64,000 bases of DNA from Oscarella lobularis. Taxonomy: Eukaryota > Porifera > Homoscleromorpha > Homosclerophorida > Oscarellidae. The translations under genes were made by a program, and so were the position numbers. Where the stretch lies: the NCBI RefSeq assembly GCF_947507565.1, contig NC_089182.1:124001-188000 (forward strand), written 5' to 3'. Below are positions 37,556-49,462 of the stretch, piece by piece. The stretch's first letter is position 1; the number at the start of each line of letters is the position of its first letter. The notes beneath the pieces were generated by a model. That model worked only from the letters and a program-made list of their open reading frames with translations, was not told where the DNA came from and did no database searches.

Positions 37556-38092
37556 ATGTCGTCTTGTCTTTTTCGCTCGGGAATCGCTCGTTTAGGCGGC
37601 GTACCGTGGTCGCACGCCCGTGCAATCGTTCCTCGAATGATCGCCACGACGAACGAAAAGTCTACGAGCGAGCCGGAGCGTCAAAAAGCGACGAAACTCT
37701 CAACGAAAGATCGCCTCAAAGTTCTCGTGCGCGATTACGGCTCAACGGTCATCGTTTTCCACACAACAATATCTCTAACATCGCTGGGGCTCTCCTACCT
37801 ACTCGTCTCTCGGTACGCGCCTCAACGAAACACTTTACACAACAAATAAACGCATAATGATTATCGAAGGGGTATCGACGTTCAAGCGCTGCTAACGAAG
37901 ATGGGTTTCGAGCAGAAATCGGCTATTGCTGCCGGTGCCGGCACGTTTGCCGTTGCTTATGCCTTTCATAAGGTCTTTGCACCCGTTCGCTTGGCAATTA
38001 CAGCGGGAGCTACACCGCTTATAGTGCGCTATCTGAGAACGCGCGGTTGGGTCAAAATGCCGATTGCCACGGCAACGGAAGAGAAACCGTAG
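37556..38092 (+). CDS. FAM210-like (DUF1279) mitochondrial protein
   Basis: Two exons (37556-37812, 37870-38092), 480 nt, 159 aa. The DUF1279 core is clear: YGSTVIVFHTTISLTSLG, GIDVQALLTKMGF, AYAFHKVFAPVRLAITAG and PLIVRYLRTRGW, as in FAM210A/B proteins, which are mitochondrial membrane proteins affecting mitochondrial translation and metabolism. The N-terminus is rich in Arg and Ser with few acids and could be a mitochondrial targeting sequence. One or two hydrophobic helices. The gene begins about 110 bp after the PLC stop and converges on SNRNP25, with 71 bp between stop codons. Confidence 0.88.
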
Positions 38093-38163
38093 AGAAACTC
38101 TGTTAGTTGCCCTTAGGTGAAATTTATACAATAAACATGTCCAAATGACACATAACGATTCTT

Positions 38164-38801
38164 CTACTGTTTTGCTGGCGGGTGTCTCAATCTTTTGGGC
38201 TTGTCTTCCTTTCTGAGTCTTTTTACGAAGCCCAGCTTGCATTGGTCATGCATACCGTATCTAATTCATGCGAGACGTTAGTCTGTTGCTACAGTCTCGT
38301 TCGTTTGCACCTACTGATTTATTCTCGCATTGTCGTCTGTTAGCTTTTGGTTATTATAATAGAGCCAGTACGTTTTCCATACGTATTTCCTGAGGAATCC
38401 GATTGCCTAGTCTATTCTCTCTAGGGGAGGGATGTGGGAGTGCGTTGCTTACCACGATATTCGTCGCCTGTCCCCAGCTCTTTCCGATTTCAATGCTACT
38501 GTCTGTCGAATGACTTTCTTCAGTGTACGCACCGTAGCTCCATGAGAAACGACTATAGCTGCAAGACAACGGTGAAAAACGGAATTTTCTCCTATTTGCA
38601 CTTACGAATCTCCTCCCCGTCGTATTTTACGAGCGTTACTGCCAATGCCTGACCGCTTGATAAGGCGACAAAGCCTTTCGCTTCGTCTAGAGTCACGTCT
38701 TTCGGTAGGTCTCCCAAATAGGGATCCTCCTCAACGATTTCGCCTAGTTTGCTTTGAAACGTCTTTTTAGCCTCGTCGTGTCGAATAGGAAGACTGGACA
38801 T
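38164..38801 (-). CDS. SNRNP25: U11/U12 snRNP 25 kDa protein
   Basis: Minor-spliceosome protein with a ubiquitin-like fold that binds U11-specific partners. Four exons (38606-38801, 38453-38558, 38315-38389, 38164-38260) sum to 474 nt, 157 aa. Matches: DPYLGDLPKDVTLDEA, GQALAVTLVKYDGEEIPIVV, ATVRTLKKVIRQTVALK, RISWKYVWKTYWLYYNNQKL, YGMHDQCKLGFVKRLRK. The frame of exon 2 is fixed by these matches and differs from the longest open frame there. The product implies that this organism has U12-dependent splicing. Confidence 0.9.
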
Positions 38802-38865
38802 GCACGACAACCGAACGAGAAAACGACAAACGTGTCCGTGACGAAAGCAAACGTGCGCTAACAAA

Positions 38866-40148
38866 TCAAAAATCAATTATTGACTTATTGTAAAAAAACT
38901 TTCCAGCCGGGCTTCCTTGCGGAAGCGTAGCCAAATACACAGGAGTTTCAGCACCTGCAAAAATAATTTTCTTAGTGTAAAGAGCACTCATTAATTTAGA
39001 CTTTACCTTCATCTGGTGATTTGGTAGCACCGGGTCCACTCATTTCAGTTTTCACCCAACCAGGACAGCACTAGAACAAAATCTGAAAATATTCTTGTAA
39101 TTAGACGACGACTCACTGTATTAATAAGAATATCTTCTTTTCCACTAAGAGCCGCCGCATCTTTTGCCAAAATTTTTGTCAACGCATTTAGACCAATTTT
39201 GGTGGTATAGTATGCTAAGACAGACAGAATACAGCTATTTATAAAAACAAAATACTTCTCTAACCGGATGACTCTGGAGGCCAACCTCTTTCAATATGTA
39301 CCCCAGCTTCCACGTCCCTAAGTGCATCAAATTAATTATGTGACTTGACAAACTTTGAAACAACTCACTTTACAAACTGATTCATCAAGTCTACGAGTTC
39401 GCTTTCTTGCAAAGAGTCAGACGCAAATTTTGCCTTCAGAACAGTGCTCTTCAGTTTTCCCAATTTTCCGAGCTGAGAACTAACATTCACAACTCTAAAG
39501 GAAAGAAGACGTCTTTTCTAGAGACTGAAAAACACTCGAGCAAACCGAGAGTGTGAACGAAGGAAAGGCATCAAGGCTTTGGTTAGATTCAGAACAGCAG
39601 TAAAATTCACCTTGACCGTTTCCCGAGCTTGCTCTGGAAGAGGAACAGTTGAGGCCGTCTACATAAACAAATCAATAAATATATTTATAAGCGAGTTCCG
39701 TCTAATAAATAACCTTGTACAAAACTCCAGCATTATTAACTAGAACATCGACGCCACCGTAGTAAGATACAACGTGTTTTCGAAGCAATTCAATGCTCGA
39801 CTCGTCTGTCACGTCCAATTGATAGAATTTTATCTAGATGAGACATCAGTTTGAGTCCGTGTGACAATCATACAACTGACCTGTTTGAGTCCGCTTGCAT
39901 TGAGCTCGCCTGCGGCTTTCTCGCCGAGTTTGCTATTCCTAGCTGTATGAACAATTTTATTTTATTGCAAATATCTCTTATCGACGTCTTACCTGTAAGG
40001 AGAACGTCTCCGTCGAACGCAGAAGCGAGGGCTTTGACAATCGCGTAGCCAATGCCTCTGTTAGCGCCTGTGATCTAGATTCAACTTTTTTGTATCGCGC
40101 TAGAGAGAGGATGCCTCTTACTATTGCCACTCTGCTCTGGCTGCTCAT
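38866..40148 (-). CDS. Carbonyl reductase-like SDR, copy A
   Basis: NADPH-dependent short-chain dehydrogenase of the CBR1/CBR3 type, reducing quinones and other carbonyls. About ten exons, starting MSSQSRVAI at 40148 and ending at 38866. Visible motifs: TGANRGIG cofactor loop, VDVLVNNAGVLYK, NVSSQLGKLGKL, LVDLMNQFVK, catalytic AYYTTKIGLNALT (Tyr and Lys of YxxxK), CCPGWVKTEMSGPGATKSP, and DEGAETPVYLATLPQGSPAG. All catalytic residues of the family are present. The donor after DVLLT (39991-39992) is a normal GT, in contrast to copy B. Confidence 0.88.
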
Positions 40149-40271
40149 TTACGGAGCTTGGAGGGATATACAGGGTTTATCCGTAGTATGGCTTAATTAA
40201 GTAGCGCACGCTAGTATTTGGCGGAGCCAAGACGCGATAAAGACCTGTATACTGATAATAAATAAATACCC

Positions 40272-40345
40272 GAGTCCCTCAATGATTTCGCCTAGTTTGC
40301 TTTGAAATATCTTTTTGGCTTCGTCGTGCAAAGAACTAGACATGC
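40272..40345 (-). pseudogene. Fragment of SNRNP25 exon 1
   Basis: Minus-strand copy of about 75 bp from the start of SNRNP25 (EAKKIFQSKLGEII after a diverged start). It lies in front of reductase copy B's 3' end exactly as SNRNP25 lies in front of copy A's, so it was carried along when the reductase gene duplicated. Confidence 0.85.
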
Positions 40346-40412
40346 ACGACGACCGAACAAGAAAAACGCGACCTTAGCTCGTGTCCTTGACGAAAGCAAC
40401 GTGCGCTAACAA

Positions 40413-41693
40413 TCAAAAATCAATTATTGCCTTATTGAAGAAGAATTTTCCAGCTGGGCTTCCTTGCGGAAGCGTAGCCAAATACACAGGAGTTTCAGCC
40501 CCTGCAAAAATAATTCTCCTAGTGCAAAGAGCACTCATTAGACTGCACCTTCTTCTGGTGATTTGGTAGCAGTGGGTCCGCCCATTTCAGTTCTCACCCA
40601 ACCAGGACAGCACTAAAAGATATCCTAAAAATAGCTCTTATTTTTAATTAAACGACTCACCGAATTAATAAGAATATCTTCTTTTCCACTAAGAACTGCA
40701 TCTTTTGCCAAAATTTTTGTCAATGCATTTAGACCAATTTTGGTGGTAGAGTATGCTAGAAAAAGATATAGGATTCAGTTATTTCACAAAAACAAACACT
40801 TCTCTAACCGGATAACTCTGGAGGCCAACCTCTTTCAACGTGTACCCCAGCTTCCACGTCTCTAAGTATCAAATTAAGTAACCTAGCAAACTTGGAAACG
40901 ACTCACTTCACAAACTGATTCATCAAGTCTACGAGTTCACTTTCTTGCAAAGAGTCAGACGCAAATTTAGCCTTCAGATCATCGCTCTTCAGTTTTCCTA
41001 ATTTTCCAAGCTGAGAACTAACATTCACAACTCTAAAAGAAGACATTTTCTCAACAGAAAAACTTGCAGCAAACACGTGATCAAACCGAGAGTGTGAACG
41101 AAGCAAAGGCATCAAGGCTTTAGTTAGATTCAGAGCAGCAGTAAAATTCAGCTTGACCGTTTCTCGAACTTGCTCTGGAAAAGGAACAGTTGACGCTCTC
41201 TACATAATAAACAAATCACTAAATTTATAAAAGTGAGTTCCGTCTAAATAACCTTGTAAAAAACACCAGCATTATTAACTAGAATATCAACGCCACCGTA
41301 GTGAGATTCAACGTGTTTTCGAAGCAATTCAATGCTCGACTCGTCGGTGACGTCCAACTGATGGAATTTTATCTAGACAAGACATCAGTTTGAGTCCCTC
41401 ACGTGATCATGACTTATACGTACCTGTTTGAGTCCGCTTGCATTGAGCTCGCCTGCCGCCTCCTCGCCGAGTTTGCTATTCCTAGCTGTAAAAACGGTCT
41501 CATTTATTGCAAATATCTCTTCTCGATGTCTTGCCTGTGAGGAGAACGTCTCCGTCGAACGCCGAAGCGAGGGCTTTGACAATCGCGTAGCCAATGCCTC
41601 TGTTCGCGCCCGTAACCTAAATCGAACCTTTTAATCATGCTAGAGAGAGAACGGATAGAGTCCTACTATTGCCACTCTGCTCTGGCTGCTCAT
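40413..41693 (-). CDS. Carbonyl reductase-like SDR, copy B
   Basis: Tandem paralogue of copy A with the same exon plan, start MSSQSRVAI at 41693, stop at 40413. Exons carry TGANRGIGYAIVKALAS, VDILVNNAGVFYK, NVSSQLGKLGKLKSDDLK, LVDLMNQFVK, the YxxxK segment and CCPGWVRTEMGGPTATKSP-like sequence. The donor after DVLLT is GC here (41533-41534) and GT in copy A. The two genes are similar even in introns, so the duplication is fairly recent. Confidence 0.87.
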
Positions 41694-41761
41694 ATTGGAG
41701 AAGAAAAGACGCGATACGAACCCGTATACACAAAATACCCCGGGGGTGCTAAACGGATCAT

Positions 41762-43126
41762 TCAATACTTCATATCAGTTACATAGTTCAACACGAAAAT
41801 CAACGCCTTCGGATTCGTCGAATCAGCAACGACAATTTCCTGCCCATCGTCCAACTCCAATTCCTTCAACGTAGCCTTCAAATTGGACCTCGTCGCCTTC
41901 TCAATGTGCTCCACAGTCTGCATATAGAGCGTCTTATTCTTCCCCTTCACGACGGTCGTCAGAGACGGCGCTTTCATCTGATAGGCGACATTTCCCGTCA
42001 AATAATCGACGACGTCTTGCAGGGTCGACGTCTCGTGAAACGAAAGCGGTTGCGGACGAACGCTACAAGCGAGACAATCGTCCTTCCGCTCCACTTCAAA
42101 CGCATGCGTATAAACGCCACACGTGTCATTAAACATGACGTAATTATTCAACGGTAGACAACAGCTCGTCGCAATCTTGAAAACCTCATTGGCGCAAATC
42201 GACGCAATAACGGCATTCGTCGACGCAACAGCAGGAATAATATTCTTAATAACACCCTGAGTTAACCTATAGGTGACCCCGGATATCCGATACTCCTTAG
42301 CCCGTGAAAGAGCCTTGGAATAAATCCAATTAACGTGCTCAGGATCATCTCCATCTATAGTGACGTCAGCCCCAAAGGGCCCCTCCTGAGGCCACAAAAG
42401 TATCCTCGCATACTCGATACAATGTTCCGGTAAGCGAGGCGTGTGAGCGATCGTGCAAAGAGGATAAGTGACCTGAGGCGGATAAAGATCCAGCGTGCAA
42501 TCGACGCACGCCGTCATGCCGGGAAGTATGAGTCGCGCGTTGCCCTTAAAGCCCTCCGTTCCGCCGTCGACAAGCGGAATAATCGACGCCGGATCGACGT
42601 CATTCGTTACGGCATCGTAACGTAGGAGACTGATTAACATTCCATTGATCCATCTTCGTGGAACGATTGCGTCGAGACCGCAGACGATTATGTGGAATTG
42701 GCGGTAGAAATCGGCGCCGAAGTCCTGGATTTTTGCAAAATGCGCCGTCACTTTCGTCGTTGGGACGCGTTTTTCGATGAATGACGCTGCGACGACGGCT
42801 TTTGCTTTTCCGACGTCCGATCGACGGAAGAGGAATTGGCGATTGAGATTTGAGACGTCGATTGTGTCCATGTCGATTACGTCCAAGTGGCCGAAGCCGG
42901 CGAGGGCGAGATCTTTGAGGAGCTCGCAACCGAGACCGCCTGCGCCGATTACGAGGATTCGGCACGTTTCCTGCAGGAAATCTATCGTGTCGGGACTCGC
43001 TTCGAAGTCCGGATGGCTGTAGGGGCCGCTGCGAGTCAGTAGGCGTTGGACGTCGCGCCATTTCGAGGCATTTTCGTCGATTTTCTCTCGTCGCTCCGCC
43101 ATCTTTGCTAGACGCATGCGCCGCAC
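41762..43126 (-). CDS. UBA3: UBA3, NEDD8-activating enzyme catalytic subunit (intronless)
   Basis: With its partner NAE1 it activates NEDD8 and passes it to UBC12. One uninterrupted frame, 454 aa from 43126; a start at the ninth codon (MAERREKID) is equally possible. Motifs: ATP-binding [57 protein letters not shown], catalytic cysteine in [20 protein letters not shown], zinc Cys pairs in ACVDCTLD and DCLACS, and a C-terminal ubiquitin-fold domain. The length equals that of other animals. The absence of introns is odd beside neighbours with an intron every 100 bp; a retrocopy origin is possible. Confidence 0.95.
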   Translation of the reverse strand: MRRMRLAKMAERREKIDENASKWRDVQRLLTRSGPYSHPDFEASPDTIDFLQETCRILVIGAGGLGCELLKDLALAGFGHLDVIDMDTIDVSNLNRQFLFRRSDVGKAKAVVAASFIEKRVPTTKVTAHFAKIQDFGADFYRQFHIIVCGLDAIVPRRWINGMLISLLRYDAVTNDVDPASIIPLVDGGTEGFKGNARLILPGMTACVDCTLDLYPPQVTYPLCTIAHTPRLPEHCIEYARILLWPQEGPFGADVTIDGDDPEHVNWIYSKALSRAKEYRISGVTYRLTQGVIKNIIPAVASTNAVIASICANEVFKIATSCCLPLNNYVMFNDTCGVYTHAFEVERKDDCLACSVRPQPLSFHETSTLQDVVDYLTGNVAYQMKAPSLTTVVKGKNKTLYMQTVEHIEKATRSNLKATLKELELDDGQEIVVADSTNPKALIFVLNYVTDMKY

Positions 43127-44274
43127 AGTTGCGCGCGACGTCAGGTCGTCAGAAAGCGAGCACGTGCGTCACGCGAGCGACAATCTTTACCTTTTACGGT
43201 CACGCGTCGAACCGCGAAATTTCACACCAATTTGCAGCTGGCATTCCGAGCCAATCAGAACTCGACCTCCTCGTACATATAGTCGTGCACGGCGCACACA
43301 ATTCTTTGCGTAACCTCGTCGTCGCTCCGGATGCAGTACAGTCGGTTAGTCGTGGAATGAGAGCAACAAGTCGTCGCCCACAACGTCGCTCCCTGGGACA
43401 ACGATGGCGCAGTGATTGCAGGTCGCCGCCGCTTCTGCGCGCGCGGTTCTAATCCCTGTAGGGGCTGCGTCATCGGTGCGCATCCAGTCGTCCCGCTCTA
43501 CTAGCTACACCACCTGTAGCTTGTACAACACGGGGGGTTGGCGGCGTCGGCCGGCTCTTCATCTCCACGCCGACTACACGACTGTCATTCTGATCGCGGC
43601 GGGTGCGACAGCTCCTCTGCGGCAGGGCTACGACTGTCGTCAGGGTCCGGTCTAGTTTTAGGGCCATCTTCCCTATGCTATGATCGGCTCATGGGCTCAT
43701 GCTGCTCATGGGTGAGCGACCCCTTCGACACTGGCTCCATTCTTTGCGGCCTCTCCAGCGGTGTGAGCCCACCGTCCGTATGGAGGCCTAAAAAGCTAAG
43801 TGTACAATACAGAACGAGCACGTTTTCGTCGCTATCTTTTTTTAGGATCTTTTACTTGACACCAGAGACGAAGACGTCGACAGCTGTCATCAAAGTGTTT
43901 GGTGGTTTGTCGGACATCCTATCTTCACGTGACCGGTAAGCGAAACCGCGTAATTCTCTTTGATGAAGAACAAACTGAACACGACGCCCTTGTAGACCCT
44001 GAGAAGAAAAGACAACGGAATCGCAGTTTTGCTTTGCTTGTAATAAAATTTTTAATATATCTTGCACACTTAACATACCTTGACCAATCATATTCGTTCG
44101 CGGTTGAACCACGTGATGACGCCATCATGATGGCGCTTCAGTACGAAGAACCGTCAAAATCATATTAGAGGATGCAGACAAACAACAAGGAATTCAATTC
44201 AGCTCACAACGCGACTTGTCTCTATAAACTATACGTCCTTTAGGCATTGACGAGAAAAATTGTCGTCAGCGCCA
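43127..44274. other. UBA3 upstream region and unassigned sequence
   Basis: 43,127-43,700 is GC-richer and holds overlapping open frames on both strands without family likeness. On the minus strand 43,852-44,128 a possible two-exon small gene (MMASSRGSTANEYDW, then a donor and TTACAAG acceptor) can be drawn, but I do not recognise the product and its frame choice is ambiguous. Confidence 0.35.
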
Positions 44275-47200
44275 CTAGTTCAATTTAATTCCAACTCTAT
44301 CAGACCACTCCCGTATCTGCGCTTTCAATTCAGACTGGGGAACGACCATGTCAATAGTAAGAGGCGATCGATTGAAGGGATCAGTACTATCGCTGTAACA
44401 GTGGGGGGTACACATATACCTCAAACACGTGGCTTTCCCTTTTTACCTGAGAAGATGTCTTTCTATTGTTGACCTGTCCACGATGTTTCCCGAAGACGGT
44501 AATTTGACTGGATCAAGCATGATTTCGTCTGTAACCGGGTCCTTGAATTCATCCGGAGCCTAATGGAGATGAATTCAAAAAGAAGTTCATAGGGTTTTTG
44601 GCTGTACATTTTGCTCGGCCTGATCCCTTTCTTTTTGAAGGTCGAGAAACGCTTGAAGACGATCTTCTAAGCGAGTGAGATCAATAGCTAAATCGCCCCT
44701 CTCAATTTTACTATCAAAACAGAAAATAAATACGGATTCCATATAAAAATTTCTTACTTCAATACACGTCTTGCTTGGAAAAAGAGTTGTGGACTAAACG
44801 AGCGTCCGTCTCTCGGAATAGCGGCGCAAAAGTCGTCTTCCTCAGCAAAGTGTAAATAAATTTCGACGATTTGTATCACGAGGTCGCGCGGTTTAAAAAA
44901 GAACTTGTCAAAATCACTGACCTTATAGAAAAAAATGCCTAGAAGCTACCATCCCTTTTTTAATTAATTAAGATCCTACTTTAAGGGCTCCCATCTTGGG
45001 ACCAACAAGCTGAACCAGAAAATAGTTGAGCATGGCGACGACTCGATCAACCATCGATGGAAGAACAAACGGTCTGAAATATCAAACGTCGTTCTGCAGA
45101 CAAACAAATTCGCGCGCCAATTTTTACCGCTTTATAAACTCCGTGATGTAGTGCAAGGCAAGGACTGTTTCATTAGCCAAGAAGTTGTGAGATCGAGCCA
45201 TTCGTTCGTTAAAAGTGTGACTCGTTTCGCGCTATGTTATATATGTATCGTTTTGAGGCGGACTAATGCTTGTTTTACCTCTTCTTTGTCGTCTTCAGAC
45301 AGACTATCCCACTCTCCCCTCTGTTTTTCCTCTTCTCCCTCTTTCACTTTGGCCAAGTACTTTGACAAGAGACACTCTGAGGCGCTTTTAATATTTTAAT
45401 TAGGCAATACCTGCAGAGCTTCATCAAGCAGAAAAATGCCATCATTCAACAACATATTGACAAATTTCAAAAATATTGGAGTAGTTGAAACCAAGGAATG
45501 CTGCTCAACGGCCTTATAAAAATATTAGAAAAAAAAGGAACAGAATGAGATCTAGAGGCTCACCTCATCAGCTAACTCCAAGAGACTCGCATGATAGCGA
45601 GGAATTTTCACAATGTGTTCTAGAATGTTATACATCGGGTAACGATAGCCTAATTGGGAGGTCACGTTAAAAACGTCAATTCGCGCGGGAATTCATTCCT
45701 ACTAAATTTCTGTTCAAATTCCGACGCGCTACCGGTGAATTCAATGTCCACAAAAACGTGAAGCAAAGAGCGACCGAGAAATTTATGAGCGAAGGAGTGC
45801 TCCTCAAACAAACGACGTCTCTGCTCCTAAACAAATATCCCAAATTAAAAAGCATGTGCTGTGCGAAAAATCTATACTATTACTGTAGAAATAGAGCTGG
45901 TTTGTTGCTGTACGCTGGGAGTTTTAATTACAGGTAGCAGGTGAGTCAACGTTTCAGCAAGATGCGCTCGCAAATGAGGATTTTTCACGAGCTGATCGCT
46001 CCTGAGAAAACAGATCTCTAGCCTAGTCTATCTCTCCTACATTGTGACCCACCCCATGAAAGTAATAATGCATCTTAGAATGTCGCGCAAGGCCTCCCCA
46101 TTCTCTTCGAGAGACGCTTCGCTAAATTGCCTATAGGATATCTTTAGCTAAATGACGGCACGCTTAGCTGTCACATACCTCACAAATATGACAAAATCAG
46201 CAACGGAATCTAGAATGAATTCGGGTACGTGAAACAGAAGTCGACTAGCCTAAAATAATCAATTGGAAATCAATCAATCAATAAAAAGACAATATTTACC
46301 TTTCGTGGAGGTGGTACAGTAACCGGAGTTTCTTCTACTGCCAACGCATCATTCGTTGCCGTGTGAACCAACCAGCGACACGTCGCTGAGTAGAACAACA
46401 AAATTTCACGAACCAAGTCCGGACTAAGAAGTTGAGTCTAAAGAAAAGACTTCGATATTTGATCGTAAGTTTCTCCATGGTCGCTACTTTGTATGAGATC
46501 TGACGTGTCATTGCGAATTCAAATTGTTCGGCGAGTTCTCCGTGAAAACCGCCTGATTCTTGGTAGAGACGTTGAAGCTAGAAAAAGACGTCTTTCTCAA
46601 TCCCCATATAGATGATTCTCTCTATACCTGCGATAGTGATCGCATCAACTGCTTATACTTTGAAAAAACGGGAAAGATTCCTTGAAAACTCAATCTCAAA
46701 ACCCTCGCAATCATTTAATTATTTCTCTCTACCCAAGTGCAGTGCGCGATGCGCGAGGAAAAATATCTGCGTCGAAAGAGAAATATCGGTTTGATTGACG
46801 ACGACAGAAGAGAGAGGATTATCAGGCTGAGCCGAGAGCTTCGTCTCCTCTGCCAATCCATTGATGTGAACGACTCCGTGAACGCTCAAGGGACACGAAC
46901 AGTATTTCGGATCGACTTGAAACAATTTCGACGACGTGGAATTGGCAAATGGGCGAGCGAGTTTAACGACAAGCGAAGACAAATTCAGAAAGAATCCGTC
47001 ACTCGCATTAAATTGAGCAAAAACCCTCTGCACATCACTCATCAACTTCAAAAGTAATAAAATCAATAAAATAAGACTGAGAGCGCAAGTGGACTCTATA
47101 CCTGATTTTTGCTTGCGTTGTCTCTCAAGCAATTAGACAACCATTTCAAAGTGATAAGCCTCGTTTCAGAATGTTTTAAAAAATTGTGAAAAATCTATAA

Positions 47201-48612
47201 ATTATTAATAACACGTGATATATATATACATAGTATCTCTTTTCTACCTTATAGGCAATAGATGTAAGAGTAGCCATTTGTTGTCTAAGCGTATCCTGAG
47301 TTGCTTCCATATAGGCCAGACTCTGCTCCGAAGGATTATGAAAAAACGCCTGGGAAAGAAAAATAGCAAAAACCCGCTCACTTAATCACTTAACCAACCG
47401 ATTGAGTAAACGCTTCCGGAATGCACGTGGCACTGAGAAGACGACCCAAAAACGTCCGCACCTCATATGATTTTCCGTTCACGTTCGGACCAGAAAGACG
47501 CTGTCCAGCCATGTTAAAAGTTTCGACAACAAACGGGAACCATTGATTGCTCATAGACAATATTTTCGCCGTGGAAACTTCTTTGGATAGGCAGTGAAGA
47601 GCGAGCGCGTAGACGCGCATTTTGGGGTACGTTTGAAGGCTCAGTTCTTTGGTCTGCTGCACGAGTTTGGTGAGGAGAGGAGCGACGAGTTTTCCTATTG
47701 AATCCTTGTTCTGTTTGAAGACTTCGTCAAAGAATGACGTCGAAGGAAAGTCTATGAAGAAGTAGTCATTTTAGGTAATATGTATTGGATTAGAATACCC
47801 AAAGGATTTGTCTCAAACGTCGAGAAAAACAAATCGACGAAGTCCACGTGGTAAACCACGTTTTCGCGGATCAACTCCGGAGCCAATACGCACGTGCTAA
47901 TTAACCTCATTAATTATTGAATATATAGATAAACTCTAACCCTGTATATGTAGCAATGATTTCTTGGCACTTTCTAGCTACAATCGACGCTCTCCAAAAC
48001 TCCGAATGATTCTATTAATTAATTAAAAAATCAAGATGAGAATTTTTTCGGTGTCGCTTTTTTGTCTCACCTTCCAGCGATTGATTTCCCCCTCAGCTCG
48101 ATCGTAACATGACGATAAATATTTTATAGGCGACTTTTCAGTAATACATGACGAATCCGAGTCTCTAGCCCTCTTTTTCCCACGAATATCGCTCTCAAAC
48201 ACGTGGTCTTTGGGATCAGTAAACAGAAGTCTTTCCAAAAGAGCCTAAGATTTTTTTTTTTGAATTTTTCACCAGTGGTCTAGTCTATTCTAATACGTCT
48301 TCGATGTTTTCGCTTGTTAGAAACTGCGATTTGTTTTCGGCTGTTATTCTCACGTGCAAACGGCGAAATCGGGGTTTCGGGGAGAGAAGGGGATTCTCGT
48401 CCTCTTTTCCTCCGAGAGTGAAGCCGAATATGCGTTCGTAGACTTCGTTTTCGACTTGACGTCGATCTCTGAGCCTAAAACGCGGCGTTTCGGCTTCCTA
48501 CGATGACGTTCGTCGACTCCTCTTACTCCGAATCGATTAGGTCTTTGGTGAACTCGAAGCAGTCCGTCGGAGACTGCGAAAAAAGAGAGAAAGGATTCTC
48601 GTCGTCATTCAT
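44275..48612 (-). CDS. UBE4A: UBE4A, U-box ubiquitin chain elongation factor
   Basis: UFD2-family E3/E4 enzyme that extends ubiquitin chains. Many small exons from [11 protein letters not shown] at 48612 to the stop at 44275. N-terminal part: [16 protein letters not shown]2 core: [32 protein letters not shown]-type block (about 45,000) and [18 protein letters not shown]-terminal U-box: [20 protein letters not shown] (about 44,500-44,560), [25 protein letters not shown], then [14 protein letters not shown]. The wording of the U-box (DPFNRSPLT) points to UBE4A rather than UBE4B. Exon-level boundaries were not all resolved. The start codon is 20 bp from that of the divergent VPS25. Confidence 0.92.
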
Positions 48613-48632
48613 TGCGTCTAAAGCGCGCTAAG
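48613..48632. promoter_or_regulatory. 20-bp bidirectional gap UBE4A / VPS25
   Basis: Only 20 bp, with AAGCGCGCTAAG, separate the two divergent ATGs, so the core promoter elements of each gene must lie in the other's 5' UTR or coding sequence. Confidence 0.7.
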
Positions 48633-49376
48633 ATGGCCTTCAAGTGGCCCTGGCAGTACGACTTTCCTCCCTTCTATACGTACGTACGCAGAGCTGACAG
48701 CTTCAATTGAACCCTTATTTGTTTCGCACAGTCTTCAACCGAACGTGGACACGCGAGAGAAGCAAATCGACGGCTGGTGCAACTTAGTTCTCTCCTATCA
48801 TAGGAGCAACAAGCTTTTCAAGCTCGATCTCAAAGAAGCGAGCGCGAGCCCACTTTTTAACAACAAAAAAATAAATCGGAGATTATCGGAAGAAGCGATT
48901 CTCCTCGTACTCGAAACCCTGAAAAATCGAGGTAGAAATTTATGAAATTTATAGACATCGTCCGTCTAACGTACGTTAGGAAATTTGGAGTGGATGGACA
49001 AGCAAAAGGCCCAGTGTCTCGTCCTGTGGAGAACAATCGACGAATGGGCTAACATCATACACAAATGGGTTTTTCAAGAATACCTGATTTGTAAATAATT
49101 ATCTAATTATTGATTTTTCCTCTGAGGTGTGTGACGGCGGATTAAATAACACAATCTGCACTGTCTTTGAATTGCAGTCGGGCGATGATACGACGTCACA
49201 AGGTAATTTAATTACTGTTTCATCTGCTCTAAATTCGATTTTTAATTAAAGAATTTCATGGTATTGATTTGAACGTTTTACACCGTGCATTGAAACTTTT
49301 GGAAAAACAAGGAAAAGCTGAAATCATTTCCGGATCGGCCAGCGACGGTTCGGACGCTGGAGTCAAGTTTTTCTGA
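48633..49376 (+). CDS. VPS25: VPS25, ESCRT-II subunit
   Basis: ESCRT-II component (with VPS22 and VPS36) that recruits ESCRT-III for multivesicular-body sorting. Five exons (48633-48679, 48732-48931, 48980-49068, 49127-49202, 49252-49376) sum to 537 nt, 178 aa; human VPS25 is 176. Matches: FKWPWQYDFPPFYTLQPN, TREKQIDGWCNLVLSYHR, PLFNNKKINRRLSEEAI, WRTIDEWANIIHKWV, GIDLNVLHRALKLLEKQGKA; these form the two winged-helix domains. The PPFYTLQPN segment is the one that contacts the other ESCRT-II subunits. Confidence 0.95.
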
Positions 49377-49462
49377 AAGCATCGACTTTTTCCCCTCCTC
49401 TGCATATCTCATTAATCTGTCATACTTATATAAATTTCAAATAAAAATTGAGTGTGATGCAT

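Noticed and set aside
43341-43460. GGTTCTAATCCC resembling a tRNA T-arm
   Set aside because: No acceptor stem or anticodon arm can be formed and the nearest A-box-like sequence is too far upstream.
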